This document shows positions 6,325-12,768 of a DNA stretch of 41,013 nucleotides, piece after piece. The DNA is from a virus: positions 1-41,013 of IMG/VR virus record IMGVR_UViG_3300046737_000067; one strand, given 5' to 3'. Position numbers and translations under genes: made by a program. A model generated the notes under the pieces. The model was not told the DNA's origin and did not search any database. It was given only the letters and a program-made list of their open reading frames with translations. Every line of letters begins with the position of its first letter. Position 1 is the first letter of the stretch.

Positions 6325-8616
6325 TTACGTCCCCGCGCCGGCGGGCTGCGCCGCCGCCTGTTCCGCCTGCGCCTGCTGTTGCTGCTGCGCGAGCGCCGCT
6401 TCGTGCTGTTGCTGCGCCGCTTGCTGGTCGGCCGCGGCCGCCGTCTGCTGCGCCGCTTGTTGCTGCTGATGCGCCTGGTCGGCCGCTTGCGCCTGGGACT
6501 GTTGCTGCGCGCTCATCGCCCCCATGCCCACTTCGTGCGCGCGGTCGAGCGCCGCCTGCTCGGCCTCGTGCTGCACCTGGAGCCCCGTCGACAGCCGCTC
6601 TTCCTGCGCCGCCGCCTGCGCGTCCAGCGCGCCCTTCGCGGCCCCGATGCGCGCGACTTCGATGCGCGCCGCGTTGTCCATCTTCGCGATTTCGATCTTG
6701 ACCTGCGCGTCGAGTTGCGCGCGTTGCCCGTCCGCCTGCGCCTTGATTTGCGCTTCCTGCAACGAGCCCTGCACCTTCACCTGGTCGGTCTTCAGCATCT
6801 CGCCGGCTTGCTGCACTTGCTGCTGCAACTGCTGGATGACCTGCTGCATCTGCTTCGGGTCGCCGCCTTCTTGCGGGTTCGGCGGCTCGAGTTTCTCCGC
6901 GATGCCTTGCGCGCCGGGGAACGACAACTGCTTGATGTAGTCCGGCAGAATCTTCGCCTGCATCTCCGGCGGCAGATGCGGAATCAGATCCCCCAGCGCC
7001 GCGGCGCCTTCTTCCCGCCGCGTCGCGCTCGCCTTGCCCACGGTCACCGTCACCGCATACGTGCCCTGCGTCAGGTCGTAGAACTTCGCGAGCGACTCCT
7101 TGAGCTTTGCCACCTCTGGCGGCACGTTCGCCTCCTGCGGCACCCCGTCCGGCCCCTTCGTGAACGGCTTCCCCACCATGACCTGCTCCGGCTCGTCGTC
7201 CATGCCGAGAATGTGCAGAATCTGCCCCGGTCGCGTGATTTTGGGGATGATTTCCACCATCAATTCCGCCGCGTAGATGATGGCGCGCCGCACGTTGTCG
7301 GGATAGTTGCTATTGGCGAGGTCGCTCTGCGCCTGCAGTGCCTGCAGCGCCTTGCCGCTGCGCTCGTTCGGGTTCGTGTTGCCGAGACTGGCATCGCCAG
7401 TGCTCGTCGACGCCTTGATCGCCTCTTCGGACGTCCGCAACAGCGCCACCGCGCCGGCAATCGGCGCTTCCGCCTGGTCCCGTTGTGGCCGCGCATACTG
7501 CTTGCCGTCCACGTATTCGTCAAACGGCAACCAGGCGTAGTTCGCGACGTTCGCCGTGTCCCAAATCCCTTTGTAGTTGGCGACCGACTCCGCACTCACG
7601 ATGTAGGGGCTCTTGCTGCCGAGCGCGAAGATTTCAATCGCGGCCGAATACGTGTAGTTCACCATCCGCTGCGCGTCCATCCCCATCTCGATGATGCCGC
7701 GCAGCACGCACTGCCCGTCGACGTTGAGTTCCTCTCCGAGAATGGGAATGAGCGGAATCCGCGACCCGACCCAGTCCCACGTTTCGAGCTCTTCGATCGC
7801 GTTGATCTTCGACCCCTTCACGACGGGCGTACGCACTTTCCGCGTCTTGTCGCCCAGCGTCAGCGTCTGTTCCTTGAACGTGACGCGCCAGTATTCCGCG
7901 ACGCGAATCATGTCCTTGTCGACCCAATGCGCCAGGTCGCCGGTCGCTGCGAAGTCCTCGAGCCCACGCAGGTCCGCCTTCGGATACTTGCTGAGAAACT
8001 CGTCGCGGTCCATGTCCTCCGTGACGAACATGTAGAGCGCATCCGACCGCGTCGGCCGCATCGCGCTCGGATCGCAATACACCGTCAGGTTGTTCGCGAT
8101 GCGCTCCATGCGCAGTTCCTGGTCGAAGGCTTCGTCGCTCGCCGCCTGGTCCCATGTCTCATGCACGTATTCCGTGCGCAGCCGGAACCACCCGATGCCG
8201 CCTTCGATCGCGCCGTCCGCCGCCCACTCCACTGGGCTCTCCCCGCGCGACTGGTTCTGCACCCGCCGCAGATAGCCCTTGAAGATGTCGGCCGTCTCGG
8301 TGTCCGCGCCGAAGCCGTTTGGCATGACGTCGAAGCCGAAGTCGGCATTCTTGATGGTGTTGCTGACTTGCCGTACCGGCTGCGACAGGCGGTCGACCAC
8401 CAGGCACGGCCGCGCCGGCTGCGGGGCTTGACCGGCGATCGCCGCACTGCCTTCGCGTGCCGCTTTGATAGCCGGCGGCCACTGCTCGAGCGCGCGGAAC
8501 TGCTTGGCTTTGAGAATGCGCTCGCGCTGCTGCGACTCCGCATCAGCGCAGCGCGTCCACCGCTTGCGCGCTTCCGCAATCACGGGATCGACGGGCTTGC
8601 CAGGATCACGCGCCAT
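6325..8616 (-). CDS. Portal protein, P22 gp1-like
   Basis: The ring through which DNA enters and leaves the head. Starting at ATG 8616 gives 763 residues, against 725 for P22 gp1. Family-like stretches include PCLVVDRLSQPVRQVSNTIKN, DFGFDVMPNG, RAIIYAAELMVEIIPKI and ITRPGQILHILGMDDEP. The C-terminal 180 residues are a long Gln/Ala-rich helix (QQQQAAQQTAAAADQQAAQQQ). That is consistent with the helical barrel extending into the head in P22-type portals. The start overlaps the upstream 84-residue gene by 11 bases. Confidence 0.9.
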   Translation of the reverse strand: MARDPGKPVDPVIAEARKRWTRCADAESQQRERILKAKQFRALEQWPPAIKAAREGSAAIAGQAPQPARPCLVVDRLSQPVRQVSNTIKNADFGFDVMPNGFGADTETADIFKGYLRRVQNQSRGESPVEWAADGAIEGGIGWFRLRTEYVHETWDQAASDEAFDQELRMERIANNLTVYCDPSAMRPTRSDALYMFVTEDMDRDEFLSKYPKADLRGLEDFAATGDLAHWVDKDMIRVAEYWRVTFKEQTLTLGDKTRKVRTPVVKGSKINAIEELETWDWVGSRIPLIPILGEELNVDGQCVLRGIIEMGMDAQRMVNYTYSAAIEIFALGSKSPYIVSAESVANYKGIWDTANVANYAWLPFDEYVDGKQYARPQRDQAEAPIAGAVALLRTSEEAIKASTSTGDASLGNTNPNERSGKALQALQAQSDLANSNYPDNVRRAIIYAAELMVEIIPKITRPGQILHILGMDDEPEQVMVGKPFTKGPDGVPQEANVPPEVAKLKESLAKFYDLTQGTYAVTVTVGKASATRREEGAAALGDLIPHLPPEMQAKILPDYIKQLSFPGAQGIAEKLEPPNPQEGGDPKQMQQVIQQLQQQVQQAGEMLKTDQVKVQGSLQEAQIKAQADGQRAQLDAQVKIEIAKMDNAARIEVARIGAAKGALDAQAAAQEERLSTGLQVQHEAEQAALDRAHEVGMGAMSAQQQSQAQAADQAHQQQQAAQQTAAAADQQAAQQQHEAALAQQQQQAQAEQAAAQPAGAGT

Positions 8617-8860
8617 CGCGGGCCGCCGGGAATGTCCCCACCTTCGTCGGCGCCGGCGTCGGCGTCGGATGATGCGCGCAGCCCTCAACTGGCCACCGCG
8701 CCGTGTCGTCGACGTAGAGATCGCGCGGAATCAGGTCGCTTTCGATGAGCGCAATCTTCAGCACGCGCGCCTCCTCCGGCGTAACCCCGACATGCTTCTC
8801 GCATACCGCTTTGCACTGCCGGCAGATCCCATAGAGCACCCGCGTGCGACCAGTCGTCAC
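8606..8860 (-). CDS. Small Cys-containing hypothetical protein (84 aa)
   Basis: The first 25 residues contain CRQCKAVCEKH, a possible zinc-binding knuckle, followed by helix TPEEARVLKIALIESDLIP and a Pro/Thr-rich tail. It overlaps the portal start and, at its own start, the stop of the 42-residue upstream gene (ATGA), so all three are probably one translational unit. Its function is not recognised. Confidence 0.6.
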   Translation of the reverse strand: MTTGRTRVLYGICRQCKAVCEKHVGVTPEEARVLKIALIESDLIPRDLYVDDTARWPVEGCAHHPTPTPAPTKVGTFPAARDGA

Positions 8861-8985
8861 GCGTCCGCCTCATACACTGTCTGCGGGCACACCAGCACGC
8901 CGGCGACATCGATGTGCTCGGCCTTCTCGCGGCCGCAGTTGGCGCACGGCGGCGGGGTCTCGTCGGTCTTCGCTACGTCAGCCAT
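8857..8985 (-). CDS. Mini zinc-ribbon-like protein (42 aa)
   Basis: The ATG is at 8985 and the product carries PPPCANCGREKAEH followed by GVLVCPQ, a CxxC plus later His/Cys arrangement that could hold one zinc. It overlaps both neighbours by a few bases, the usual sign of a real, co-translated small gene. No function can be given. Confidence 0.5.
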   Translation of the reverse strand: MADVAKTDETPPPCANCGREKAEHIDVAGVLVCPQTVYEADA

Positions 8986-9341
8986 TTCGCCACCAATCTC
9001 GCGCGCTCCCGATCCTGCTCGATCATCGGCATCGCTTCGTGCATCAGCATCCGCCACACGTCCGGGTTCTGCGCCGCATCCAGCAACCGCCGCTGCATCA
9101 TCGGCCGGCACGCCTGGAGTTCGAAGTAGTGGAAGATCGCATCGAGCAACTCGGTGTCCGCCCACGACGGCAGCACACTCCCCGCCACCTTCCGCCACTT
9201 CTCCAGCCCGTCGAGCACAATCGACAGCAACCGCACCCGGTCGCGCTCCGTGTCGCGCATGAAGAGCATCACCTGGTCGGTAAGCTCGCGTTGCCGGTGC
9301 GTCGCATACCCGGCATCGGGGATGTCTGGAAGGTGAAACAT
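8973..9341 (-). CDS. Hypothetical helical protein (122 aa) upstream of portal
   Basis: The product starts MFHLPDIPDAGYATHRQREL and is almost entirely helical (VMLFMRDTERDRVRLLSIVLDGLEKWRKVAG). ATG 9341 was chosen because it clears the upstream HNH gene. A GTG at 9356 would add five residues and overlap it. It is followed with overlap by the 42-residue gene. No family is recognised; the location between terminase and portal is typical for small accessory proteins. Confidence 0.6.
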   Translation of the reverse strand: MFHLPDIPDAGYATHRQRELTDQVMLFMRDTERDRVRLLSIVLDGLEKWRKVAGSVLPSWADTELLDAIFHYFELQACRPMMQRRLLDAAQNPDVWRMLMHEAMPMIEQDRERARLVAKWLT

Positions 9342-9345
9342 CGGC

Positions 9346-9864
9346 TCAGTGGACACGTTCGTCTCGCTTGCGCTGCAAATACGCCAATCGCGCCGCACGG
9401 ATACGTGCGCGTTGTTCGCTGGTGCGGCGCTGGCCGGTATTCGCTGCGCGGATTTTCTCTTTCGCTTCTGCGCTATGCGTCCGTCCAGTGCTCGCGACGC
9501 GATTTTTCTCTTTGGACGCGTTTGTATTCGGGCGTCCGAGATGCCACTCGCGCAACTTCGCCCGCGTCTCGTCCGACACAGGATGGCCCATTGTTCGCTC
9601 ACGAAGCGCAATGATGGCGTCGCGCCGCTTTCCCTCGTCCGCCCAAAAGGCTTTTATGCCGGCGACCATTGACGCGATGTGGTCTTTACCAATCATGGAC
9701 GTGAGCATCTTCCACGCGTGAAAGTCGCGGGTATCGCCGTGCTGTTCCCAAAGACACTTGTGCAGGAACGCGTGCATCGCCACGTTCACGCGAATGACGT
9801 TGCGCGCGTCATACGTGCCGCCCATGTGCCCCGGCACGATGCGATGCTTGTGGAAGTGAATCAT
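9346..9864 (-). CDS. HNH homing endonuclease
   Basis: From ATG 9864 the protein starts MIHFHKHRIVPGHMGGTYDARN and continues VNVAMHAFLHKCLWEQHGD. This is the usual phage HNH arrangement with histidines around the metal (HKHRIVPGH ... N ... H). The C-terminal half has basic repeats (SDETRAKLREWHLGRP, SAEAKEKIRAANTG, SEQRARIRAARLA) that are NUMOD-type DNA-binding segments. A longer frame to 9960 exists, but the conserved start is internal. It interrupts a row of small overlapping genes, which supports insertion as a mobile gene. Confidence 0.85.
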   Translation of the reverse strand: MIHFHKHRIVPGHMGGTYDARNVIRVNVAMHAFLHKCLWEQHGDTRDFHAWKMLTSMIGKDHIASMVAGIKAFWADEGKRRDAIIALRERTMGHPVSDETRAKLREWHLGRPNTNASKEKNRVASTGRTHSAEAKEKIRAANTGQRRTSEQRARIRAARLAYLQRKRDERVH

Positions 9865-9922
9865 CAGAACCACACCACCGCGCACATCGCTCGCCACCGT
9901 GCCACCCAGCGATGCCAGCGCG

Positions 9923-10207
9923 TCATCGCGGCCCTCGATTCGCCATCCCGAGCGCCTCAAGCAGATTCATCTGCGCCTGCGACTGCTGTTGCCCGAGCAG
10001 TTGCTGCTGTAGATACTGCTGCCCGAACAGTTGCTGCCAGTCGCCCTGCAGCGCCTGCGCCTGCATCTGCTGCACCGCCGACGCTTCCCGCGCCCGCTCG
10101 CGCGCATAAATCTCGTCCAACGCGCGCTGATACTCGTCGAGCGTCGGATACCGCTTCCCGTCGCTCAATCGCTCGTCGAGCATCGCCATGAATTCGCCCG
10201 CGTGCAT
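9923..10207 (-). CDS. Gln-rich helical hypothetical protein (94 aa)
   Basis: The N-terminus (MHAGEFMAMLDERLSDGKRYPTLDEYQRALDEIYARER) looks like a folded helical segment. It is followed by a Gln/Leu-rich repeat region that may be disordered or a coiled coil. It starts at ATG 10207, touching the stop of the 51-residue upstream gene. Its role is unknown. Confidence 0.6.
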   Translation of the reverse strand: MHAGEFMAMLDERLSDGKRYPTLDEYQRALDEIYARERAREASAVQQMQAQALQGDWQQLFGQQYLQQQLLGQQQSQAQMNLLEALGMANRGPR

Positions 10208-10362
10208 TAGCGCCCCTTCCGCCCATACGCGCCGCGCCCGCCAACCTTGCGCGCCGTGCTATAGGCGATGGCCGCGGCCTGCTTGACCGGCTTCCCCGCC
10301 TTGACTTCCGTGCGGATGTTCTGCGCGATCGTCTCCCGCGAACTGCCTCGTTTGAGCGGCAT
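10207..10362 (-). CDS. Small conserved phage protein, MPLKRGSS type (51 aa)
   Basis: The product MPLKRGSSRETIAQNIRTEV continues with KAGKPVKQAAAIAYSTARK. This basic small-protein pattern (a KGSS start and AGKPxKQAxAIA) recurs in many unrelated phages near structural or terminase genes. Its biochemical role is not established. The positive charge suggests nucleic-acid contact. ATG 10362 is preferred over the longer frame because the conserved segment begins there. Confidence 0.75.
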   Translation of the reverse strand: MPLKRGSSRETIAQNIRTEVKAGKPVKQAAAIAYSTARKVGGRGAYGRKGR

Positions 10363-10364
10363 CC

Positions 10365-10496
10365 CTACCTCCCCGTCAGCACCCACCAGACCCGCGACCA
10401 CCATGGCCGCGCGAGCGGCAAGACCGCCAACTGCAACGCCACCACCCGCGCCTCCAGCGCCGTCAGCCGGTCCTCCACGTCCTGCCCCTCATCCAC
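10365..10496 (-). CDS. Possible small coiled-coil / membrane-edge protein (43 aa)
   Basis: A GTG at 10496 opens a 43-codon frame beginning VDEGQDVEDRLTALEARVVA and ending in a Trp-rich segment (RPWWSRVWWVLTGR). A short heptad-like helix followed by an aromatic patch resembles small phage membrane-associated proteins. It fills the gap between two accepted genes. No Shine-Dalgarno site was clear, so this is tentative. Confidence 0.35.
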   Translation of the reverse strand: MDEGQDVEDRLTALEARVVALQLAVLPLARPWWSRVWWVLTGR

Positions 10497-10523
10497 CGTC
10501 GCGCAGTCTACACCCACTCCCCT

Positions 10524-10622
10524 TTACCGGTGATACCAAACCCACAGACACACCCCGATAAACACCGCCCAGCACAGCGCCGTCACCAGCAGCAGCACGA
10601 CCAGCTTCGCGAGGTCGCTCAT
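10524..10622 (-). CDS. Small single-span membrane protein (32 aa)
   Basis: The frame at ATG 10622 reads MSDLAKLVVLLLVTALCWAV and continues FIGVCLWVWYHR. It is one hydrophobic span of about 22 residues with a short charged end, too short for routine gene finders. It lies just after the exported 97-residue gene. It could be a holin-like or accessory membrane peptide, but there is no direct evidence. Confidence 0.45.
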   Translation of the reverse strand: MSDLAKLVVLLLVTALCWAVFIGVCLWVWYHR

Positions 10623-10626
10623 CGCC

Positions 10627-10920
10627 TCAGTAGCAATGCGCCGCGTGCGCCTGCTCCTCGAACACCGCCGCCGTGTTCAACGCGCCCACCAGGTCATGGT
10701 CCGCCGCGTCGAGCGCGTCCAGCATCCAGCCGTCGCGCGAGGCGTCCCAGTCCGGTGCGCCAATCGCGGATTCGAGCGCATCGACCACGTCCATCTGCGC
10801 TTGCGCGTCCCGTTGCGCCGCCGCCAGTTGCCGCATCACCCCGTCACAGTCGTCGTCCCCGCCGGCGCCCCGCGCCAGCCCGAGCGCCAGCACGACCGCC
10901 GCCACTACGTGCCGAGCCAT
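10627..10920 (-). CDS. Predicted exported small protein (97 aa)
   Basis: ATG 10920 gives an N-terminal signal-like segment (MARHVVAAVVLALGLARGAGG), then an acidic helical mature part (MRQLAAAQRDAQAQMDVVDALE). It overlaps the terminase large subunit stop by 16 bases. It could be a spanin-type or periplasmic accessory factor, but no family was recognised. Confidence 0.55.
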   Translation of the reverse strand: MARHVVAAVVLALGLARGAGGDDDCDGVMRQLAAAQRDAQAQMDVVDALESAIGAPDWDASRDGWMLDALDAADHDLVGALNTAAVFEEQAHAAHCY

Positions 10921-12323
10921 GACATCGGCCCCCCCGGCACGGTTCGCGCCTTACTCACGTCCGACTTCTTGCGCGGCACCCCATCCCCGAAGTGGAGCTC
11001 GAGATACTCCGCGCAGTTCTGCCCATGCTCATACCAGCCGTCTTTCTTCGGCTTGCGCACTTGCTTATTGTTCACGCTCACCATGTGCTCGTCCCAGACG
11101 TAGCCGGCTTCAAACCCGTCCGCCAGGAACCGGTCCACCATCGTCGATTGCGCCGAGATGCGCAGCCAGCGGTCGCTGTGCGACACGATCAGCGCCTCTT
11201 CCCGGTTCGCCGCGCGCCGCCGCATCCGCGAGGCGATGCGTTCCACCATCGCGAGCCGAATCGCTGGACTATTCGCGTCCGGCTGCGACATCGGGTGCAC
11301 GCCCTTCGCGTGCAGGCTCTTCACGGCGCCTTGCGTCCCGTGCGAGGTGTCTGACGCGCCCGCTGGATCGCAGCATTCACGCAATTCGACCGGATTTGGG
11401 AACCATTCCGCCCGATAGCGCAAGACGAGGTCGATAAAGTCGTCGAGGTAGAGCGATTGGCCGAGAATGCCGCCGAGATAGCGCACCTGGCCGAGCGCGC
11501 TCGTCTGCCGGAACACGACACAGGGATGGTGCTTGCCGAAGTCGAGCCCCATGTCGAGCGGCAGCCGCGGGTCATACTCGGCCGGCCCTTCGTGCAATTG
11601 GCGCACGAACGCCGCCTGATACACCGGCACGCCGACGACATTCATCCCCCGCACGCCTTGGATGAGGGTCTTATGTTTCGGATGCGACGCCGGATAGAGA
11701 CGCTCGAGGGCGGGAATGACGGATTCGTCCAGATTGTGGCGGTTGTCGTACACCGAGAGGGCAAAATAGACCCGTTCGGGCTTGCTATTGTCCGTGGGAA
11801 ATTCTTGCGCGATCCAGTGCGTGTCTTCGATCGCCTGCGGACTGATGGTGATCTGATGCGGATAGCCCTTCTGGCTCAACCGGCCGGCGAGCTCGAGGTA
11901 GATGTCATGCGGGAGCTCTTCAGCCTGGTCGACGTAGGCCCGCGCGATGGTGTAGCCGCGCAACTTGGAATAGCGCATCGTCTGGTCCTGGGTTTTGAGG
12001 CCGCGGACGTAGATGCGCGAGCCGTTCGGCCAGTCGAAGCACCCCTCTTTGCTGTTCCACGTCTGCCGGTTGCCGGCCTGCTCGCAGATCGTGTTCCAGA
12101 GGGGCACGATGAGCCCGAAGACCGCATCGTCCGTCCACCGCGCCAAGAGCGTCGCGATGCCGGGATAAGTGTTCGCGAAGTCGTTCTCCTTCCAGAGACA
12201 GACCGTGGTCTTGCCGGCGCGGATGGCGCCTTCGACGTCGACTTCGCGTGCAGTCGCCTGCATCGCCCGCGACTGTGTGCCGCGCCAGCGCATCTCGACG
12301 GTGCGCTCAGGCGTCAGGCTCAT
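10905..12323 (-). CDS. terL: Terminase large subunit (packaging ATPase-nuclease)
   Basis: This 472-residue protein pumps DNA into the head and cuts it. Walker A is GAIRAGKT at residues 32-39 and Walker B with the catalytic acid is AYVDQAEEL. The C-terminal nuclease has an Asp strand LDMGLDFGKHH and a second acidic site CDPAGASDTSHGT, with LHAKGVHP following, as in phage terminases of the P22/T4 type. ATG 12323 was chosen because the sequence starting MSLTPERTVEMRWRGTQSRA is the family-like N-terminus. It overlaps the small subunit by 17 bases. Confidence 0.93.
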   Translation of the reverse strand: MSLTPERTVEMRWRGTQSRAMQATAREVDVEGAIRAGKTTVCLWKENDFANTYPGIATLLARWTDDAVFGLIVPLWNTICEQAGNRQTWNSKEGCFDWPNGSRIYVRGLKTQDQTMRYSKLRGYTIARAYVDQAEELPHDIYLELAGRLSQKGYPHQITISPQAIEDTHWIAQEFPTDNSKPERVYFALSVYDNRHNLDESVIPALERLYPASHPKHKTLIQGVRGMNVVGVPVYQAAFVRQLHEGPAEYDPRLPLDMGLDFGKHHPCVVFRQTSALGQVRYLGGILGQSLYLDDFIDLVLRYRAEWFPNPVELRECCDPAGASDTSHGTQGAVKSLHAKGVHPMSQPDANSPAIRLAMVERIASRMRRRAANREEALIVSHSDRWLRISAQSTMVDRFLADGFEAGYVWDEHMVSVNNKQVRKPKKDGWYEHGQNCAEYLELHFGDGVPRKKSDVSKARTVPGGPMSWLGT

Positions 12324-12600
12324 GGATGTGCTTGACCGTCGTATGGATGGGCTCGCCATCTTTCCCCGTCAGTTCGGTCCTGGCGAGCTTGGGGATGTGG
12401 TACTCGAGCAGGTCTTGGACGCACCGGAAGGCCATCGCCGGGCCGTCGCGCGTGGCAATCTCATCCAACCAGCCCTGCAGGCGGCCGGCGTTGGCATCAA
12501 CAAAGGCCGCGATGGCCTCGCGGGCGTTGGCCGTGGCTTTGTTCGGCACGCCTTTGGTGCGGCCGCGGACGTAGGGTTGTTGACCCTTGACAAAGGTCAT
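12307..12600 (-). CDS. terS: Terminase small subunit
   Basis: This 97-residue protein recognises the packaging site. It sits immediately before the large subunit. The N-terminal GRTKGVPNKATANAREAIAAF is a common opening of small-terminase proteins, followed by helices (WLDEIATRDGPAMAFRCVQDLLEYHIP) and a short tail. ATG 12600 has no strong ribosome site; a GTG at 12618 is an alternative. The upstream region carries a palindrome and a repeat array that could be its control or packaging site. Confidence 0.82.
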   Translation of the reverse strand: MTFVKGQQPYVRGRTKGVPNKATANAREAIAAFVDANAGRLQGWLDEIATRDGPAMAFRCVQDLLEYHIPKLARTELTGKDGEPIHTTVKHIHEPDA

Positions 12601-12612
12601 GTCGGCAGACAG

Positions 12613-12625
12613 TAGCACTGTGCTA
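12613..12625. promoter_or_regulatory. Perfect palindrome upstream of terS
   Basis: TAGCAC-T-GTGCTA forms a 6-bp perfect inverted repeat with a one-base centre, ending 13 bases before the terS ATG. This is the normal size and spacing for a repressor operator, possibly autoregulatory. Confidence 0.45.
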
Positions 12626-12647
12626 GGCGCAGGGCAACGTGCACAGG

Positions 12648-12656
12648 TTTTCCACA
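12648..12656. promoter_or_regulatory. DnaA-box-like site
   Basis: TTTTCCACA matches the DnaA consensus TTATCCACA in 8 of 9 positions. It lies 15 bases from the repeat array, a typical origin arrangement. A single near-match can occur by chance. Confidence 0.35.
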
Positions 12657-12670
12657 GGTATTACGCCGCG

Positions 12671-12728
12671 AGTAGGTCCAGTAGGTCCGAGTGGGTCTGC
12701 AGTCGGTCCCAGTAGGTCCAGTAGGTCC
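12671..12728. repeat. Array of six AGTAGGTCC-type direct repeats (iteron-like)
   Basis: Units start at 12671, 12680, 12690, 12701, 12711 and 12720. Four are exactly AGTAGGTCC and two are degenerate (AGTGGGTCT, AGTCGGTCC). Spacings are 9, 10, 11, 10 and 9 bases, about one helical turn and symmetric about the centre. A further unit AGCAGGTCC is at 12761-12769. Regular helical spacing suggests cooperative binding of a protein on one face of the DNA. Confidence 0.75.
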
Positions 12729-12768
12729 CCCCCCTTTAGGGGGACTACTGACTGACCCCGAGCAGGTC

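Larger units (their letters stand above)
12601..12768. promoter_or_regulatory. Repeat-rich intergenic control region between primase-helicase and terminase
   Basis: This 168-base gap is unusual in a packed genome. From left to right it has a perfect palindrome (12613-12625), a sequence one mismatch from a DnaA box (12648-12656), six direct repeats (12671-12728), a C-run/G-run hairpin (about 12728-12743) and one more degenerate repeat (12761-12769). Together they resemble an iteron-type replication origin or a terminase recognition region. Which it is cannot be decided from sequence alone. Confidence 0.6.

Noticed and set aside
6325-6900. CAG-type repeat expansion in the portal gene
   Set aside because: The Gln/Ala-rich stretch uses mixed codons and matches the long C-terminal helix expected of P22-type portals.
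5815-8748. A 977-codon plus-strand open frame opposite portal and scaffold
   Set aside because: Its product is an Arg/Leu-rich shadow of the portal and scaffold genes. High GC removes stops on the opposite strand and no domain is recognisable.
12728-12745. Intrinsic terminator from the C-run/G-run hairpin
   Set aside because: The stem is short and no T-run follows on either strand.
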